Of a stretch of DNA of 64,000 bases, positions 1 through 12,430 are shown piece by piece. This DNA is from Codonopsis lanceolata (taxonomy: Eukaryota > Streptophyta > Magnoliopsida > Asterales > Campanulaceae). The position numbers were made by a program, and so were the translations under genes. The notes beneath the pieces were generated by a model. That model was given only the letters and a program-made list of their open reading frames with translations, ran no database searches and was not told where the DNA came from. The stretch spans positions 1,105,499-1,169,498 of the forward strand of contig CM028383.1 of NCBI GenBank assembly GCA_013146195.2, in the 5' to 3' direction. Position 1 is the first letter of the stretch; every line of letters begins with the position of its first letter.

Positions 1-410
1 AGAAAAATATAACAAAAAGCATACTTTAGCCAAAAACTGTTTTGAGACCGAAAGGGCGAGTTGGGTGCCTAGCACCTTCCCAACTCGTAACTTAGCATCC
101 GAACCCGTTTTTTGCAAACTCTGGTTTTATTTTGGTTTTTCTTTATTTCTTCCATAAAATAAAGATGACAACTCTGTCAAAATATTTTGGATCACAGTGG
201 GGCCCGCAACATCCTTTCTTGCACTTTCCTTCTTTCCCCTAAACAAGGGAGAATGAGAATGAAAGGGTGATGTATTTTCTATATCTTGTTTTCCCCTAAA
301 AAAGGGAGGATGAGATGTGGAGAGCCAATGCCCTCATAGCGATCCATGGTGTTCGCTTCCGCACGTCGCGCACCCCTATCCAAGGGTGCGTAGGGCGCGA
401 GCGTGATCTG
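1..410. mobile_element. Probable Ty3/gypsy LTR end fragment at the window edge
   Basis: The stretch has no convincing coding sequence. Around 55-105 it has an inverted pair on GAGTTGGG/CCCAACTC, followed by a run that resembles the ends of plant Ty3/gypsy LTRs. The segment near 158-180, an AAAATAAAGATGACAACTC type sequence, looks like a decayed LTR/primer-binding junction of that group. Position 410 or so is a sharp junction: the neighbouring copia RNase H reading frame stops matching its family there and continues in unrelated sequence. Assignment to gypsy is from remembered pattern only and is weak. Confidence 0.35.
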
Positions 411-1771
411 GGGCACCCACAAGCAGCTATGTATTCTGCTTCAGTGGTGGAGTTGGAAACTGATGCTTGTTTCTTGCTAGCCCGTGAGACGAGTCCGTCG
501 CCTATGAATTGACATATTCCACTTATGCTCTTCTTGTATACTTGACAGCCAGCATAGTCTGCATCTGAGCAGCCAACTAAGTTGAAATAGGACTCTCTTA
601 GATACCAGATACCTAAGTTGGTAGTATCTGATACATACTTGATGATTCTCTTAGCCGCTAGAAGATGTGATTCACGAAGGTCTGTTTGAAATCTAGCACA
701 TACCCTAACAGCATACACTATGTCAGGTTTGCTGGCGGTAAGGTAGAGCAGAGATCCAATAATTACTCTATATAAGGTGATATCAACTTTCTTCCCTTGT
801 AGATCTTTCGATAATTTGCATTTAGCGGCCATTGGAGTGTCAAAGGTATTAGCCATTTCCAATCCGAATTTTTTGACTAGCTCTTTAGCATACTTGGATT
901 GGCTTATGAAGATTCCTTTGTTAAATTGTTGAATTTGAAGACCCATGAAGAAGGTGAGCTCTCCCATCATGCTCATTTGAAACTTCCCAGTCATAAGAGT
1001 CTTAAACCTTTTGCACAGCTTTTTATTTGTAGAACCGAAGACGATATCATCGACGTATATTTGCACCAGCAGTGAGTGACCTTTGTGCTTGAGTGGTGTC
1101 GATCTTTCCTCGCACAAATCCTTGTTCTATTAAGAACTTGGATAGTGTCTCATACCAGGCACATGGTGCTTGCTTAAGACCATAGAGAGCCTTTTTAAGT
1201 TTGTAGACATAGGTCTTTTTTTTCCTTTTTCCACGAAGCTTAGGGGCTGAGTTACATAGACGGTTTCTTGAAGATCACCATTGAGGAAAGCACTTTTGAC
1301 ATCCATTTGATATACCACAAAGTCCTTGTATGTAGCATAGGCTAAGAAGATCCTGATAGCTTCTAACCTTTCTACTGGAGAAAAGGTTTCATCATAGTCG
1401 ACTCCTTCTTCTTGTCTATATCCTTGTGCAACGAGTCTGGCTTTGTTTCTTATGATGATTCCATCTTCATCGTTCTTGTTTCTGAACACCCACTTTGTGC
1501 CAATGATGGTGTGATCAGCTAGTTTTGGAACTAGTTTCCATACTCGACATTTTTCAAATTGCTGAAGTTCCTCTTGCATGGCTTCTAGCCAACTTGGATC
1601 TTGTAAAGCTTCATCAATCTTTTTCGGTTCATCTTCTGAAACAAATACAACACATAACATGCATTCATTTCTGGAGGATCTTCTAGTCCGTACTCCCACA
1701 TGAATGTCACCAATAATCTGATAAATAGGGTGATCTTTACATGTTCTTGTAACAGCAGGAACATGATTCAC
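411..1771 (-). pseudogene. copia pol remnant: reverse transcriptase and RNase H
   Basis: The 1771-1130 frame holds the N-terminal reverse transcriptase (WVFRNKND, ARLVAQGY, DVKSAFLNGDL). The 1117-411 frame holds the catalytic YVDD motif, the GLQIQQ region and the start of RNase H (SDADYAG, TEAEYIAA). These two frames are in register, but the segment between about 1220 and 1095 only makes sense in another frame. There are thus two compensating indels, the first probably in the A/T run at 1216-1232. RNase H is cut off after EAEYIAACG, and the open frame then runs into unrelated sequence down to 296. Polymerase function in the family is reverse transcription of element RNA. This copy is dead. 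Confidence 0.88.
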
Positions 1772-1840
1772 TATTAGTTTTTCATGAAGTGGCTCAGGAG
1801 GGGGACTAGGAGAAAAGTCAGCTATTTCTTGATGAGTGTG

Positions 1841-3125
1841 CTATTCAGAATTGGGTTCATATGTGAGTTGAAGGATAGGATTTTGAGGTTCAGAGGATAT
1901 GGGCTCTGGAATAGTTTTTTCTTGAGCAGGGTTGAGGTCTTCTGGTGATTCATTTGAGAGGTGATGGTCAGGAATATCTGAGTGATTTGCTAGAGAGGGA
2001 TTTGGTGTTTGAGAGGTTGAAGCTTGGGAGGTACCTACCTCATTGTTGACAAATTCATCAGCAACATTTGGAGCCACGTGTGGCTCTATAAATCAAATTC
2101 ATCGAATGAAACATGTATAGATTCAACAATTTTTAAAGATCTTTTATTGAAAACCCTATAAGCTTTGGAGTGTAAAGCATGGCCCAGAAAAACACCTTCG
2201 TTGACCTTATTATCAAATTTGCTTTTGTAGTCATTACCATTATAAACTATGAAGCATTTGCAGCCAAAAATTTTGAAAAATCCAATATTTGGGGCTTTAC
2301 CTCTTTAAAGTTCATATGGTGTTTTACCGTGAAATTTCTTGATCAGAGATCTATTCTGAGTGAAGTAGGCTGTATTGACAGCTTCTGCCCAGAAATGCTT
2401 GGGCAACTTTTCTTCAGCGAGCATAGTCTTAGCAACTTCGATAAGTGTTCTGTTTTTCCTTTCTGCCACACCGTTCTGTTGTAGAGTTCTGATAACAGAG
2501 AAGTTGTGATCAATGCCATGATCATCATAATACTTTACTACTCCGTTATTGGTGAATTCAGTTTCATTGTCTGATCGAACATCACTAATTTCATCGAGCT
2601 TTTGTGTCTGTAGTCTTCTGAACAAGGCTGTAAGGATGTCCTACGTGTGATCTTTAGATGACATCATCTCCGTCCATGTATATCTTGTATAATCATCTAC
2701 TACGACTTGAGTGTATATGTGACCACCATAACTGATAGTAGTCACAGACCCGAAGAGATCCATGTGAGAAGTTGCAGAGGTCTTGTTGTTGCGAGTCCTG
2801 GTTTGCTCTTGAAAGAAGCTTTTGAAAGCTTTCCCAGCTGACAAGCCTTCCATACATGATCATGATCAGCAGAAACCTTTGGCATTCCTTTCACTAATCC
2901 TTCTTTGGAAAGCTTTGATAAGTATTTAAAGTTCAGATGGCTAAGACGTTTGTGCCACAACCAGTTTTTGTCTTGAGAATAATTTGCCACAAGACATAGA
3001 TTAGCAGCCTTTCTATAGGCATTCAAATCTATTACATAGACATTTCCTTGTCTATATCTAGTTACCAGAGTTGAGCATGATACTGGATCCTTTAATTCGC
3101 ATATGGCATATGAGACCTTTGTCAC
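1841..3125 (-). pseudogene. copia pol remnant: GAG-pre-integrase and integrase
   Basis: Minus-strand frames at 3125-2742, 2853-2641, 2625-2305 and 2077-1841 together give the integrase region. Visible motifs are the HKRLSHLNF zinc-binding start, HMDLFG and VVDDYTRYTW of the catalytic core, SDNETEF, and QQNGVAERKNRTLIE with the catalytic Glu. The zinc-finger cysteine pair has lost its first Cys to Trp (VWKACQLGK). Frameshifts lie near 2740-2850 and between 2305 and 2077. The 2077-1841 frame is the acidic, Pro/Ser-rich spacer between integrase and reverse transcriptase. Integration activity is not expected. Confidence 0.85.
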
Positions 3126-3330
3126 ATAATTGAGAGATGCTTAAAAGGTTATGCTTTAGGCCTTATACTAGAAAACCCCTTTCTATAGAGAGATTTACAC
3201 GAATGATGGATCCGTATCCGATGGTTCTTCAATTCCTTTAGCATTGTCACCAAATATGACTGGAGGACCTTCTGCTTCAGTGATTTTTGAAAGAAGACAA
3301 GAATCTTCGGTCATGTGTCTTGAGCAGCCA

Positions 3331-5630
3331 CTATCCAGATATCATACATCTTTCTTTTCTGAGCTTGTAGTAATCATGAAGCAGATCTGTAATTAAGAAA
3401 TAAAAAATCATGGTCCCCTTTATTTTTCTTTTGGGCCCAAAAGGCCGGTTAGCAATATTTGGGAACCCATACTTGCCTGACTTTTGGGATAGAGGACCCA
3501 GTAGGCTTTTATGATGGATTTCAGCAGACATTAATGAGCCAAATGGCCTAAACATTTGCAAAAAGTACAGCGATGAAAATTACAGATGTCATGCTGAGAT
3601 GTTTTGCTTTTAATACACGTCAATGTATGCTTTCTTCTAGCAGTAGCCTGAGAATCAGCAGACTTGTTAACATCAGATCTAAAAGGTTTTGTATGAGCTT
3701 TCTTAGGTTGGTAAGCATCAGTTCTTGCCTTAGCGTATTTGTTGTTAGCTAACTTAGACACCTCATACATTTTGCCTTTAAGCTTAGTGTCAGCAGTCCT
3801 GGTAGCACTGTCTGTAGTGCTTTTGATAAAATTAATAGGCTTGGGTAGCCTTTTTGTGTTCTTAGAAACACCAGTCTTTGATTTAGACGTATAGCTGAAC
3901 GTAGTAGTCTAATTCTTATGGTATTTATAATAAATGGCAGCATAAGAAATTCCTTGTCTATCCTTGTTGTCGAACTACTGATGATATGAAGGATCATCAC
4001 CAATCCGTGCAGATGGACTACTGTTTGCTCGGAGGTTGTGCCAGAAGAGTTCTCAAAGAAACCTAGCCTGATTTTGTCCGCAGTGGGCTTCTGGTCTCCA
4101 AGGATTTGGTCAAAAACAACCTTTGAGTTATTCCAAAAGTCGATAGTTTTTTGTAATTCATCTTTCTCAGCAGATAACTCTTTAGCATGACCAATTAGGC
4201 AAGCAACCTTTTCATTGAGAAACTTGTTCTTTTCTTTCAACTTGATACTTTCCTGCTGAACTCCATTAAGAGTTTTTAGCTCGGTTTCCAACGAGTATTT
4301 CTCAGTTCTTATCCTCTCATTTTTAGCTAACTTTACATAAGTCTTTCTAAATTCATTGAATTCCTCTAGCATATTCTGAGCATCCTTGAAGATTTCTTCT
4401 TTAGAGGGCTCATCGGTAAGTTGTTCTATGTTAGCTTGAAAAGAAGAATATTTAACTTCACTTTCTGAATCATGGGTGGGAGTTGACTCTAGAGCAACAA
4501 GACAAATATGTGCCTGCTCAGGTGAGTCATCACTCTCATCCTCATCAGAATCCGTTTAAAACCAAGTGGACACTTGGTTTTCTTCTAAGTCCTCAGCCAG
4601 CAAACCCCTATCTTTTGAAAATGATTTAGAGGGTCGCCTTTTATAAGCCTGATATTTGGGCTTAGGATATTTAGAAGCAAAATGACCAAGCTTCCTACAG
4701 TTGAAGCAAACTAGCTCATTATATTATGAGTTTTAACAATCTTTCTAAATGTCTGCTGGTTTGCATCTTTCTTCTTTTAAACTTTGAGAATTTTTGAAAT
4801 TTTTTAACAAACATAGCAAATTGTTCATCAGTAAGAATTTCATTATCATTAGAAGAAGAGGAAGTGGATGGTTTATTTTCCTGGGCAGGAGGTTCTTGAG
4901 AGATAGTAGAAAAAGAAGGAAGTTTAAAATTGTTGTCCTGTTCTTGAGCTTGAAGAAGTTCTTGCTCATAGACAGTTAAACTCGCATACAAACTCCGAAG
5001 ATGTATGGAGTTTAAGTCTTTGGACTCTTTAATGGCTGTGGTCTTAACATGCCACAGATTTCCTAAGGAAACTAAGAATCTCTTGTTTACTTCTTTAACG
5101 CTATATTCTTTACCTAAGAAATAACAACTATTTACTACCTCACATAATTTGTCGTAGGATTGACGCAGTGTCTCCTTTGGATCTTTTCTGAAGGAGCCAA
5201 ATTGTTGGAAGTAGTTGTACTTCCTGTTGTCTCTAGTTGGTAGGTCTTCTTCCAGGTATTCTACAAGAGCTTCCCACATCTCTTTTATAGTCTTGCATCT
5301 GATTATCCGTTGATAAGTGCTGGTGTCTACAGAGCTTGATATTATGTGAATTGTTTTGCTGTCTAGTTCAACAAGCTTTCTTTCGTCTTCTGTCCATCCA
5401 TTCATGGATTTAGGCACCTCAGGTGGTCCTCCTGCTACATCTGCAAGTAGATTTGGCTTCATTGGAATGTGAGGACCCGTTTGAACACATTGCCATAAGC
5501 GATTGTTAATAGAATTCATATTTCTCATAACTTTGTCTTTCCATACTTTGAAGTGACCTTCGTCCAATATTGGGACATGGCTTGTATTCGAGGTAGGCAG
5601 CATATATTGAGCCATAGGATCTATTCTCAA
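3331..5630 (-). pseudogene. copia gag remnant with coiled coil and two zinc knuckles
   Basis: The 5630-4719 frame starts at MRIDPMAQ and carries the copia-type gag capsid region (for example TIKEMWEAL and DPKETLRQSYDKLCEVV). A first CCHC zinc knuckle at about 4713-4668 reads CFNCRKLGHFASKY, so its last Cys is now Tyr. The 4372-3749 frame is a Lys/Glu/Leu-rich coiled coil. A second knuckle near 3575-3525 keeps its Cys and His spacing but has an in-frame TAA two codons after the His. Gag normally forms the cytoplasmic particle around element RNA. Here it is interrupted by frameshifts and stops. Confidence 0.82.
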
Positions 5631-5668
5631 GTGGTTAGTCTTGGAAAAATAAGTTTTTCAAAGACTCA

Positions 5669-5681
5669 GGCTCTAATACCA
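5669..5681 (-). other. Primer-binding site of the copia element
   Basis: On the minus strand this reads TGGTATTAGAGCC, one mismatch from the initiator-methionine tRNA complement used by most plant copia elements. It lies two bases inside the LTR edge at 5684, which fixes that edge and the orientation. Confidence 0.85.
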
Positions 5682-5683
5682 AT

Positions 5684-6879
5684 TGTTGGTTTCCCAATAG
5701 GCTCAATCTAGGCTAGAAGGAAGGGTTGAATAGCCTAGTTGTTGTTTTTTTTTTTAATTCCCTTTTAAAACTTTTGCAAAATGTGCTTCTTCTTTTAAGA
5801 GGCTAACACATAAGAGCAGTTAGGAGATAACTAAAAACAGTTCAAACAATATGCAGAATTTAGAAGTGGTTCGTTCTGTGAATAGTACTACGTCCACTAA
5901 CAAAGTGGTTAGCTTTGGATTTTGAAAGGTGCACTTGTTTATCCACTAGGTGAGAAGGTTAGATCTCTAATGGATCGTATACAAAAATTATTTTTAACCA
6001 AGTGTTTGATGATAAGAGAAACAATCAATGAATAATTGTTCTCTCAAGTGCTAACGTAAAGAACATTTAATGACAAATTAGAAGAAGTTGAAAGATAGAA
6101 ATGAATAGCAGATCTGCAGCTTCGGGAAGTTTGGTAAAGTGTTAGTTCTTGTCCTTTTAATCACTTGAATGCTTGAGTTTTGAAGGTGAAGCTTGAGTAT
6201 GAATGCGCAAGAGATTGTTGTTCTTCAGATCTTCAAAACTTGAATTTATAACAGGAGAAATCTTTAGGACCATTGGACTGAGAGTTGATGGATTAAGTCC
6301 AACGTTAAAATGCATTAAATGCATTTCGGCACTTTGTAGAATGCGTGCAGCAACAAATATCATAGATGCAGTGATGTAGAGGCAGACATTCCTAAACAGA
6401 GTATGTTTTCAGCTTGCAGGCATTACAACTCGAAAGTCTTCTTAGCTAAAAGATGAATGTCTTCAGTTTTTCATGATTCACTCGACAGGCTGGACATTTG
6501 TCTGTGCCGTATGTCTGAGGCCGGATAATTGCATAGTTAACTTCTTTTGAGAGGAAAAACTGATAAAGATAATTTTGAATATTATTTGACTTAGATAATT
6601 TAAATATCTAGTTCAAATAATATGTGACCTAATTCCATGTGTTTAGCTGAGCTTCGCTTTTTAGCTTGAGCAGACTTCAAAGTCTGCTGGTGAACCGTGT
6701 TTTCAAGTCTGCTGTTGAAGCCTGCTGGTCCGCGCCTTGAAGAGACTAACATTAAACTATTCTTTTACACTCTTGATTCTAAGATAGTTGTCACACTAAT
6801 CGGTACGCAGACCTTTTAGTCATTGTACAATAGAATCAGAAGATGACTCAACCAAATTTAGAACCTGTGAGGGTCAACA
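5684..6879 (-). repeat. 5' LTR of the copia element
   Basis: On the plus strand it starts TGTTGG, next to the primer-binding site, and ends CAACA at 6879, giving a TG...CA structure when read on the minus strand. A TATAAATT promoter-like box on the minus strand lies at about 6252-6242, followed by a CA/CT-rich stretch, as expected at a U3/R boundary. The outer edge is less certain: a second CCAACA at 7201-7206 would give a longer LTR. The partner LTR is not in the window. Confidence 0.65.
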
Positions 6880-7986
6880 GGTAAAATATAAAGAGTCAAA
6901 TATGGATGCATGAGAATCAAGCTTTATCTAAAGTGGATGAGGTGGCACAACCATAGTGCTCATCACCAACTTTATATATATATATATACACACACACAGA
7001 GTATTTATTCACACTCCTTGCTACAAAGAGTTGCACCGTCCATTAAAGCTTGTTGAACAAAAGTGTTGAATTTGGTTTTGACAATTTGATTCTCCAAACT
7101 TGTTCCAAAGTTCCTACACCTTGTTTACATCAATCGTTACCCAATATTGGCTAGGTCTAATAGTTAATTTCTGACAGTGTCACATCTTGCGACAATTTCT
7201 CCAACATAGGGATAAAAGCACAACAAAAAGACTCCCTATTGTATATCGAGCTTTGTACCATCCATTAAATCAAAACACTTGGCTCATAGTATTCTGATTT
7301 AGTGGGCGGTAGAGGGAGGAGTACACATCAGTGGTACAAATGATATATACCCTCTTTTAGGGATGAAAAACGAGTGACCCTAATACTCTCTTTTCTTATA
7401 GTGTTTGTTTTGTGTTGTTATATCTATAAATTGTTCGATGAATTGCCTGAATAATTTTTTTTCGTTGTTTGACACCATTTTGAATCTGGATACATCAATT
7501 TTGAATCACAATACATTATTTGTGAATCGTGATGCATTGATTTGGATTTGAGATGCATGAAAGATGCATATAAATTTAAATCATTTGTTGATTGTGTAGT
7601 GGAAAGAAGATAGATAAATGTATGTTTTCGTAACGATTTTTGCATCACGATGCATCAATTTTTGTGTCGTGAGGCAAAATTGGATTTGATAAATAAAATT
7701 GAATTACATAATTAAAATTGATTTTTTACATTGCAATGCAAAATCAGATTAGGTAATTAAATTGATTCCATATAAATTGATGTATCGCGATGCAAAAAAT
7801 TTATGCATCGCGATGTATTTCTATAACGCACCTTAGACTCATTAAGAATATCGCAATCATTTCGCTTAAAAAATGACTTTATGCGGTTGAAAAGAAAAAC
7901 ACGGGATTAAAGGATTGAAAACTTGATAAAGTTGGACGGACTGACAATTATTCCTTTATTTTATTTGCTCACGGATCCCTAAAAGT
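6880..7986. other. Intergenic; contains one copy of the GATGCATCG dispersed repeat
   Basis: No gene is seen. A (TA)n(CA)n run lies at 6971-6999. From about 7470 to 7945 the sequence repeats phrases such as GATGCATCG and TTGAATCACAAT. The same phrases recur at 30820-31215 and, inverted, at 20035-20225. No terminal repeats or coding capacity were found, so the family is unclassified. Confidence 0.55.
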
Positions 7987-8553
7987 TTAGGGGAGTCCCG
8001 GGTTATTTTCAGTATATAAGTTAGATACAACCAAACAGATTTCAAACAAAAGCGTCAGATGACCATTTCTGGTCGATAATGATAAATCTTGTCGCCCTTT
8101 AAAACTTGCAACACAATCACGAATAGTTCTTGCACCATCATCTGCTATAAACCTCAATACTCCCATATCACCATCAAGTATGCTGTCAAAGCTATCCTTC
8201 ATCTGGATGACTATATAGTCGTAATTATCTTGGCAATCTTGTAATTGAGTGGCATGATCACGATCGGTGCCCTTTTTCAGCAAAATGGTTATGAAATCAC
8301 GGGTACGAGAGATATTACCTTGTGCGAGATTATACGCCAGTTGGGCAATGACTGTTTTTTGTTCACGCAGTGGAAGAGTCGGTAGGGATTTTGTTTTGGA
8401 ATCGCTCATAAGAGACTTGAGGCAAAAATTGTAATTCGAAGTTTTTATGCATACATCTTGAACTATTTTGGGTGGAGCAAGAGTGGGGGTCGAAACGATC
8501 AAAGCGCAAGAACAAAGAAGAATTGAAATGAAGAGACAAAAACCCATCACCAT
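7987..8553 (-). CDS. Secreted invertase/pectin methylesterase inhibitor (PMEI-domain) protein
   Basis: 188 codons, no intron. Residues 1-22 are a hydrophobic signal peptide, and the PMEI four-helix domain runs from about 29 to 181. The family's four conserved cysteines are present: C35 and C44 in the N-terminal hairpin (DVC...YNFC), C107 (LQDCQ) and C147 (IRDCV), which should form two disulfides. Such proteins act in the cell wall or vacuole by capping acid invertase or pectin methylesterase. Sequence alone does not tell which; the YNFC hairpin and short length fit the group annotated as putative invertase inhibitors. The start at 8553 follows a TATA-like box by about 50 bases, and an alternative Met is two codons downstream. 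A short C-terminal tail (ENNPGLP) extends past the usual end. It is the only minus-strand member of the cluster. Confidence 0.9.
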   Translation of the reverse strand: MVMGFCLFISILLCSCALIVSTPTLAPPKIVQDVCIKTSNYNFCLKSLMSDSKTKSLPTLPLREQKTVIAQLAYNLAQGNISRTRDFITILLKKGTDRDHATQLQDCQDNYDYIVIQMKDSFDSILDGDMGVLRFIADDGARTIRDCVASFKGRQDLSLSTRNGHLTLLFEICLVVSNLYTENNPGLP

Positions 8554-8605
8554 TTTCTTAGTTCAAGACTTGAAGGTAATAGGCAATGCTTAACAACTTC
8601 ATATG

Positions 8606-8621
8606 TATAAATAAATATATA
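8606..8621 (-). promoter_or_regulatory. TATA-box region of the 7987-8553 gene
   Basis: On the minus strand the stretch reads TATATATTTATTTATA, about 53-68 bases upstream of the ATG. This is a normal position for a plant TATA box with a short leader. AT-rich surroundings make chance occurrence possible. Confidence 0.5.
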
Positions 8622-8639
8622 AGCTCTAAGGGGCAATTT

Positions 8640-9854
8640 TAAAATGATCAGTTTGATGAGAATATGTTATCATAATCTGAAAGAACACAAGTAGTTAGGA
8701 ATTCTCCAAAAATCACAATGGCAAAAATAAAACTGAATAGCGGAAGACTTTAAAATACTAAAACACGAAAATAAACACAAAAGTTTACCAAAAACAATCT
8801 ACAAGATTATATTTGTAGACCTAGCCTCAAGGCCACAAAGATTTCACTAAAAATATTAATCGTTTTACAAAACCAATTGTGAAATCACTCACAAAATATT
8901 CTCACAAGACAATGAGTCTTGGAGAACAAAAATGTCACATAAACAGATAAAACAAAACGTGGGAAGAAACAAAAACAGTTTCCAGATCTTCAATGTGACT
9001 GCCAATGTTATAACATTCAAAAACTGCTGCACATAATCTGAAACTGGAAAGCTTCAGGACCTGATTTTTCTGCTCTTAACTTTCTGAATTTTCTTCCTGA
9101 ATGCGTACAGCTCCAGCCGTGTCCAAGCCTCTTTATATAATATCAAGATCTCCTACACACATAAAGGAATCCAACTCCAACAAAGACAAGGATTAGTAAA
9201 AGGAATAAAATCTACTTACCTTATTTCTAGATTTTATTACTATATAAACAAGGATTATAAGGCACGGATTCATGAAGGAATTTCACCAAGATTTTGTTTC
9301 CAAAAACAACTCCTAAGATTTAGTTCCAAGAAATTAACAAATCTTTAGGAATATTTTGTTTCCAAAAAAGACAAAAACTTAAAGACCAACGAAAACAAAA
9401 TCTAATTAAAGATTTAGTTACCAAAAATGCTACACTTGTTAAATATGTATTTTACTAAAAAGAAAAAACAAAAATAAAATAAATCATGCCTATTTTACTC
9501 TTACATAATCTACGTTTATCCAATACTAAAAGGAGCTCTAAGATTGTAAAGTGAGGTAGGTGGTACAAGTTAAAATCGCTTTCTAATCTTCAACAAAAGA
9601 TCTTAACTTTCTGAAAGTCAGCCATGGAAATCGAAAAGTCGAAACACTGTAAAAGGGATGAAGCTAATCCGTTATGTGATGACATATTTTAATTTTTCTT
9701 GGTTTAAATTTTTTATCACAGATTTTGATGCTATCAATGTGAATTTTAATCTTCATTTTAATTGATTTAGACAAACTGTTAGTCATGAAAGAAAATTTAA
9801 GGGTGCTTTTTACTTGACGATTTAGTGATTAATTTTGAGATTTTAGTTACATCT
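8640..9854. other. Intergenic, no recognisable gene
   Basis: AT-rich sequence with no reading frame of substance. A C/T-mixed patch near 9070-9140 resembles an LTR or untranslated leader, but no partner copy or terminal motif was found. Confidence 0.5.
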
Positions 9855-10830
9855 ATAATACAATAGGGCTCATTTTCGCACGCTTACAATTGACAAAAGA
9901 TAAAGAGCGACTGAGATTGATTCCTTTATTGAGATCTTACTGTCATTATCACTCACCGAGTTGACATGTGTGAACGGCGGTTAAACAACTATCCCCTCCC
10001 TCTCTCCAACTCCCCCCATTATTTACGGTTGGTGGCCGCAAATCCTTCCTCCACCAAACTCACCTCCCTTTTCTTTTCGATATTTTAATTAATTAACCAA
10101 TTTTATGCAAAAAAAATTCGTAAGTTTTGTAATTTGAATTTTTTTTCTTTTTAACTGTTATCGTAATTAACTTAATCAATTTATTTTTTGAAACTGAATC
10201 TCAATTTAATTTATGTCTAAGTTTTGAATATTTCTATTTTAATTTTTTTCTTTTTAATTGTTATCGTAATTAACTTAATCAATTTAATTCTTTTCCGGCC
10301 CGCAATTTCGCATACGAATAAATTTTAAAAAAATCGTAAGTTTTGTAATTTGAAATATTTGTTTTTTTTCTTTTTATCTGCTTCATTTATTGATAAATTC
10401 ACAAACTGGCGCCGTGCCATCGACATGACAGATTTCAAAATCTATAATACAATATAGCTCATAGTCGCACATGTACAATTGACTAAATCTATTTAGGGGC
10501 TGAGATTGATTCATTTACTGAGATCCTACGGTCATTATCACTTCCCAAATTCACATGTGTGAACGGCGGTTGAGCAACTATCCCCTCTCTTCCAACTCCC
10601 CCCACTATTCACGGTTGGTGGCCGTTAATCCTTCCTCTACCAAAACCACGACCCATTTCTTTTCGATATTTTAATTAATTAATCAATTTTATGCAAAAAA
10701 ATTCGTAAGTTTTGTAATTTGAAATATTTATTTTTTTTCTTTTAACTGTTATCATAATTAACTTAGACAAATTATAAGTAAATATTAATTCATTCATTTA
10801 TTGATAAATTCACAAACTGACGCCGCACGA
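9855..10830. repeat. Imperfect direct tandem duplication, units about 576 and 389 bp
   Basis: The segment from about 9855 to 10430 is repeated from about 10442 to 10830. Shared landmarks in order are ATAATACAAT, GTGTGAACGGCGGTT, CAACTATCCCCTC, CGGTTGGTGGCCG, TTCGTAAGTTTTGTAATTTG and TTGATAAATTCACAAACTG. The first unit has an extra internal repeat of the TTCGTAAGTTTTG block (near 10118 and 10336), which the second lacks. No coding potential is visible. It could be part of an unclassified element. Confidence 0.75.
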
Positions 10831-10964
10831 TCGAATAAGAGTACTGTGTATTCTAAAATAAATCACTAAGGAGGTCCACCAATGCCTAGCGCGTAGCGCC
10901 TAGGCTGGAAAGAGAGACAAAGAGTGTGTCCAACAGGGCGCACATATATAGAGAACACAAAGGG

Positions 10965-11675
<711 letters not shown>

Positions 11676-12427
11676 AACTTGTAGTAAATTGGTAATATCA
11701 CAAGATTGAGCTCGTAATATCATTTGCCTTAAAAAATATATTCCTAAAATCAACTGGTTGTGCATTAGGCACCGACTTGGCCGCCTAGGCTGCGCCTTGG
11801 GTCTAGACGTTGATTTCTCTCATGGGCGATTTTTTGGCTGATTTGCTTAATTTTTCAGCGTTTGTATAACGTCTAACCCGAGTTTTAGAACACTAATTAG
11901 GTTTTAACATTTTAATTGTGTAAATTTAAAAGAAAAAAAATGTAGAAGGAGATATGAAAATTACTGACGATACCAAAGAGTGAAAATTTAAAACCACAAT
12001 CCAAGTCATTTATGAAATCCGGCCATTCCATCCCAATATTCCGCCAATAACTGGACCAGGAACCGAACCAACCCAGCCGATAAGAAACTAAGATCTCGGT
12101 ACTGTAATGGTTGGTCAGTCCATGGGATCTTTTGACCACTTCAATTTTAGTGCTTGTTTGATGGGTATTTTGATCAAAACGAGTTGAATGGATATGGAGT
12201 ATGATCATCTCTCTCTTGCTCCCTCTTTCTCACACAGTCACACGCCCACATTAAACTGGGGTAGATGCATTTGTTTTCCTGCTGGAAGGTCAGACTACAG
12301 ATGATTTCAAAAAAAAAAATCACCGTACTTTTTTTCATCATCTACGGAATATGTTTTACAAATTAAAGGTTCTCACATTTGATCCAACGTATAATACCCG
12401 AGATCTGCAGTTACTTTGCTAAAGCAC
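11676..12427. other. Intergenic, no recognisable gene
   Basis: A CCTAGGC-rich motif near 11780, with a counterpart near 10890, hints at an old non-autonomous transposon around the duplication above. The ends could not be fixed. The 12208-11912 minus-strand frame has no recognisable domain. Confidence 0.4.
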
Positions 12428-12430
12428 TTA

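Larger units (their letters stand above)
411..6879 (-). mobile_element. Ty1/copia retrotransposon, decayed and 3'-truncated (SIRE-like)
   Basis: Read on the minus strand, the order is LTR (6879-5684), primer-binding site, gag with a coiled coil and two zinc knuckles, GAG-pre-integrase, integrase, reverse transcriptase, RNase H. Integrase before reverse transcriptase is the Ty1/copia order. The long gag with a coiled coil and two CCHC knuckles suggests the SIRE lineage (inference). The element stops inside RNase H at about 411, so the end of pol and the 3' LTR are missing. Frameshifts and in-frame stops break every open frame, so it cannot encode its own proteins. Confidence 0.9.

Noticed and set aside
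315..512. 65-codon plus-strand open frame
   Set aside because: Antisense to the end of the copia RNase H and to the LTR-like fragment. No family features.
6971..7206. LTR of the copia element extended to the CCAACA at 7206
   Set aside because: CAACA at 6879 gives a more usual LTR size, and the stretch beyond it includes a TA/CA microsatellite. It is kept as an alternative, not as the call.
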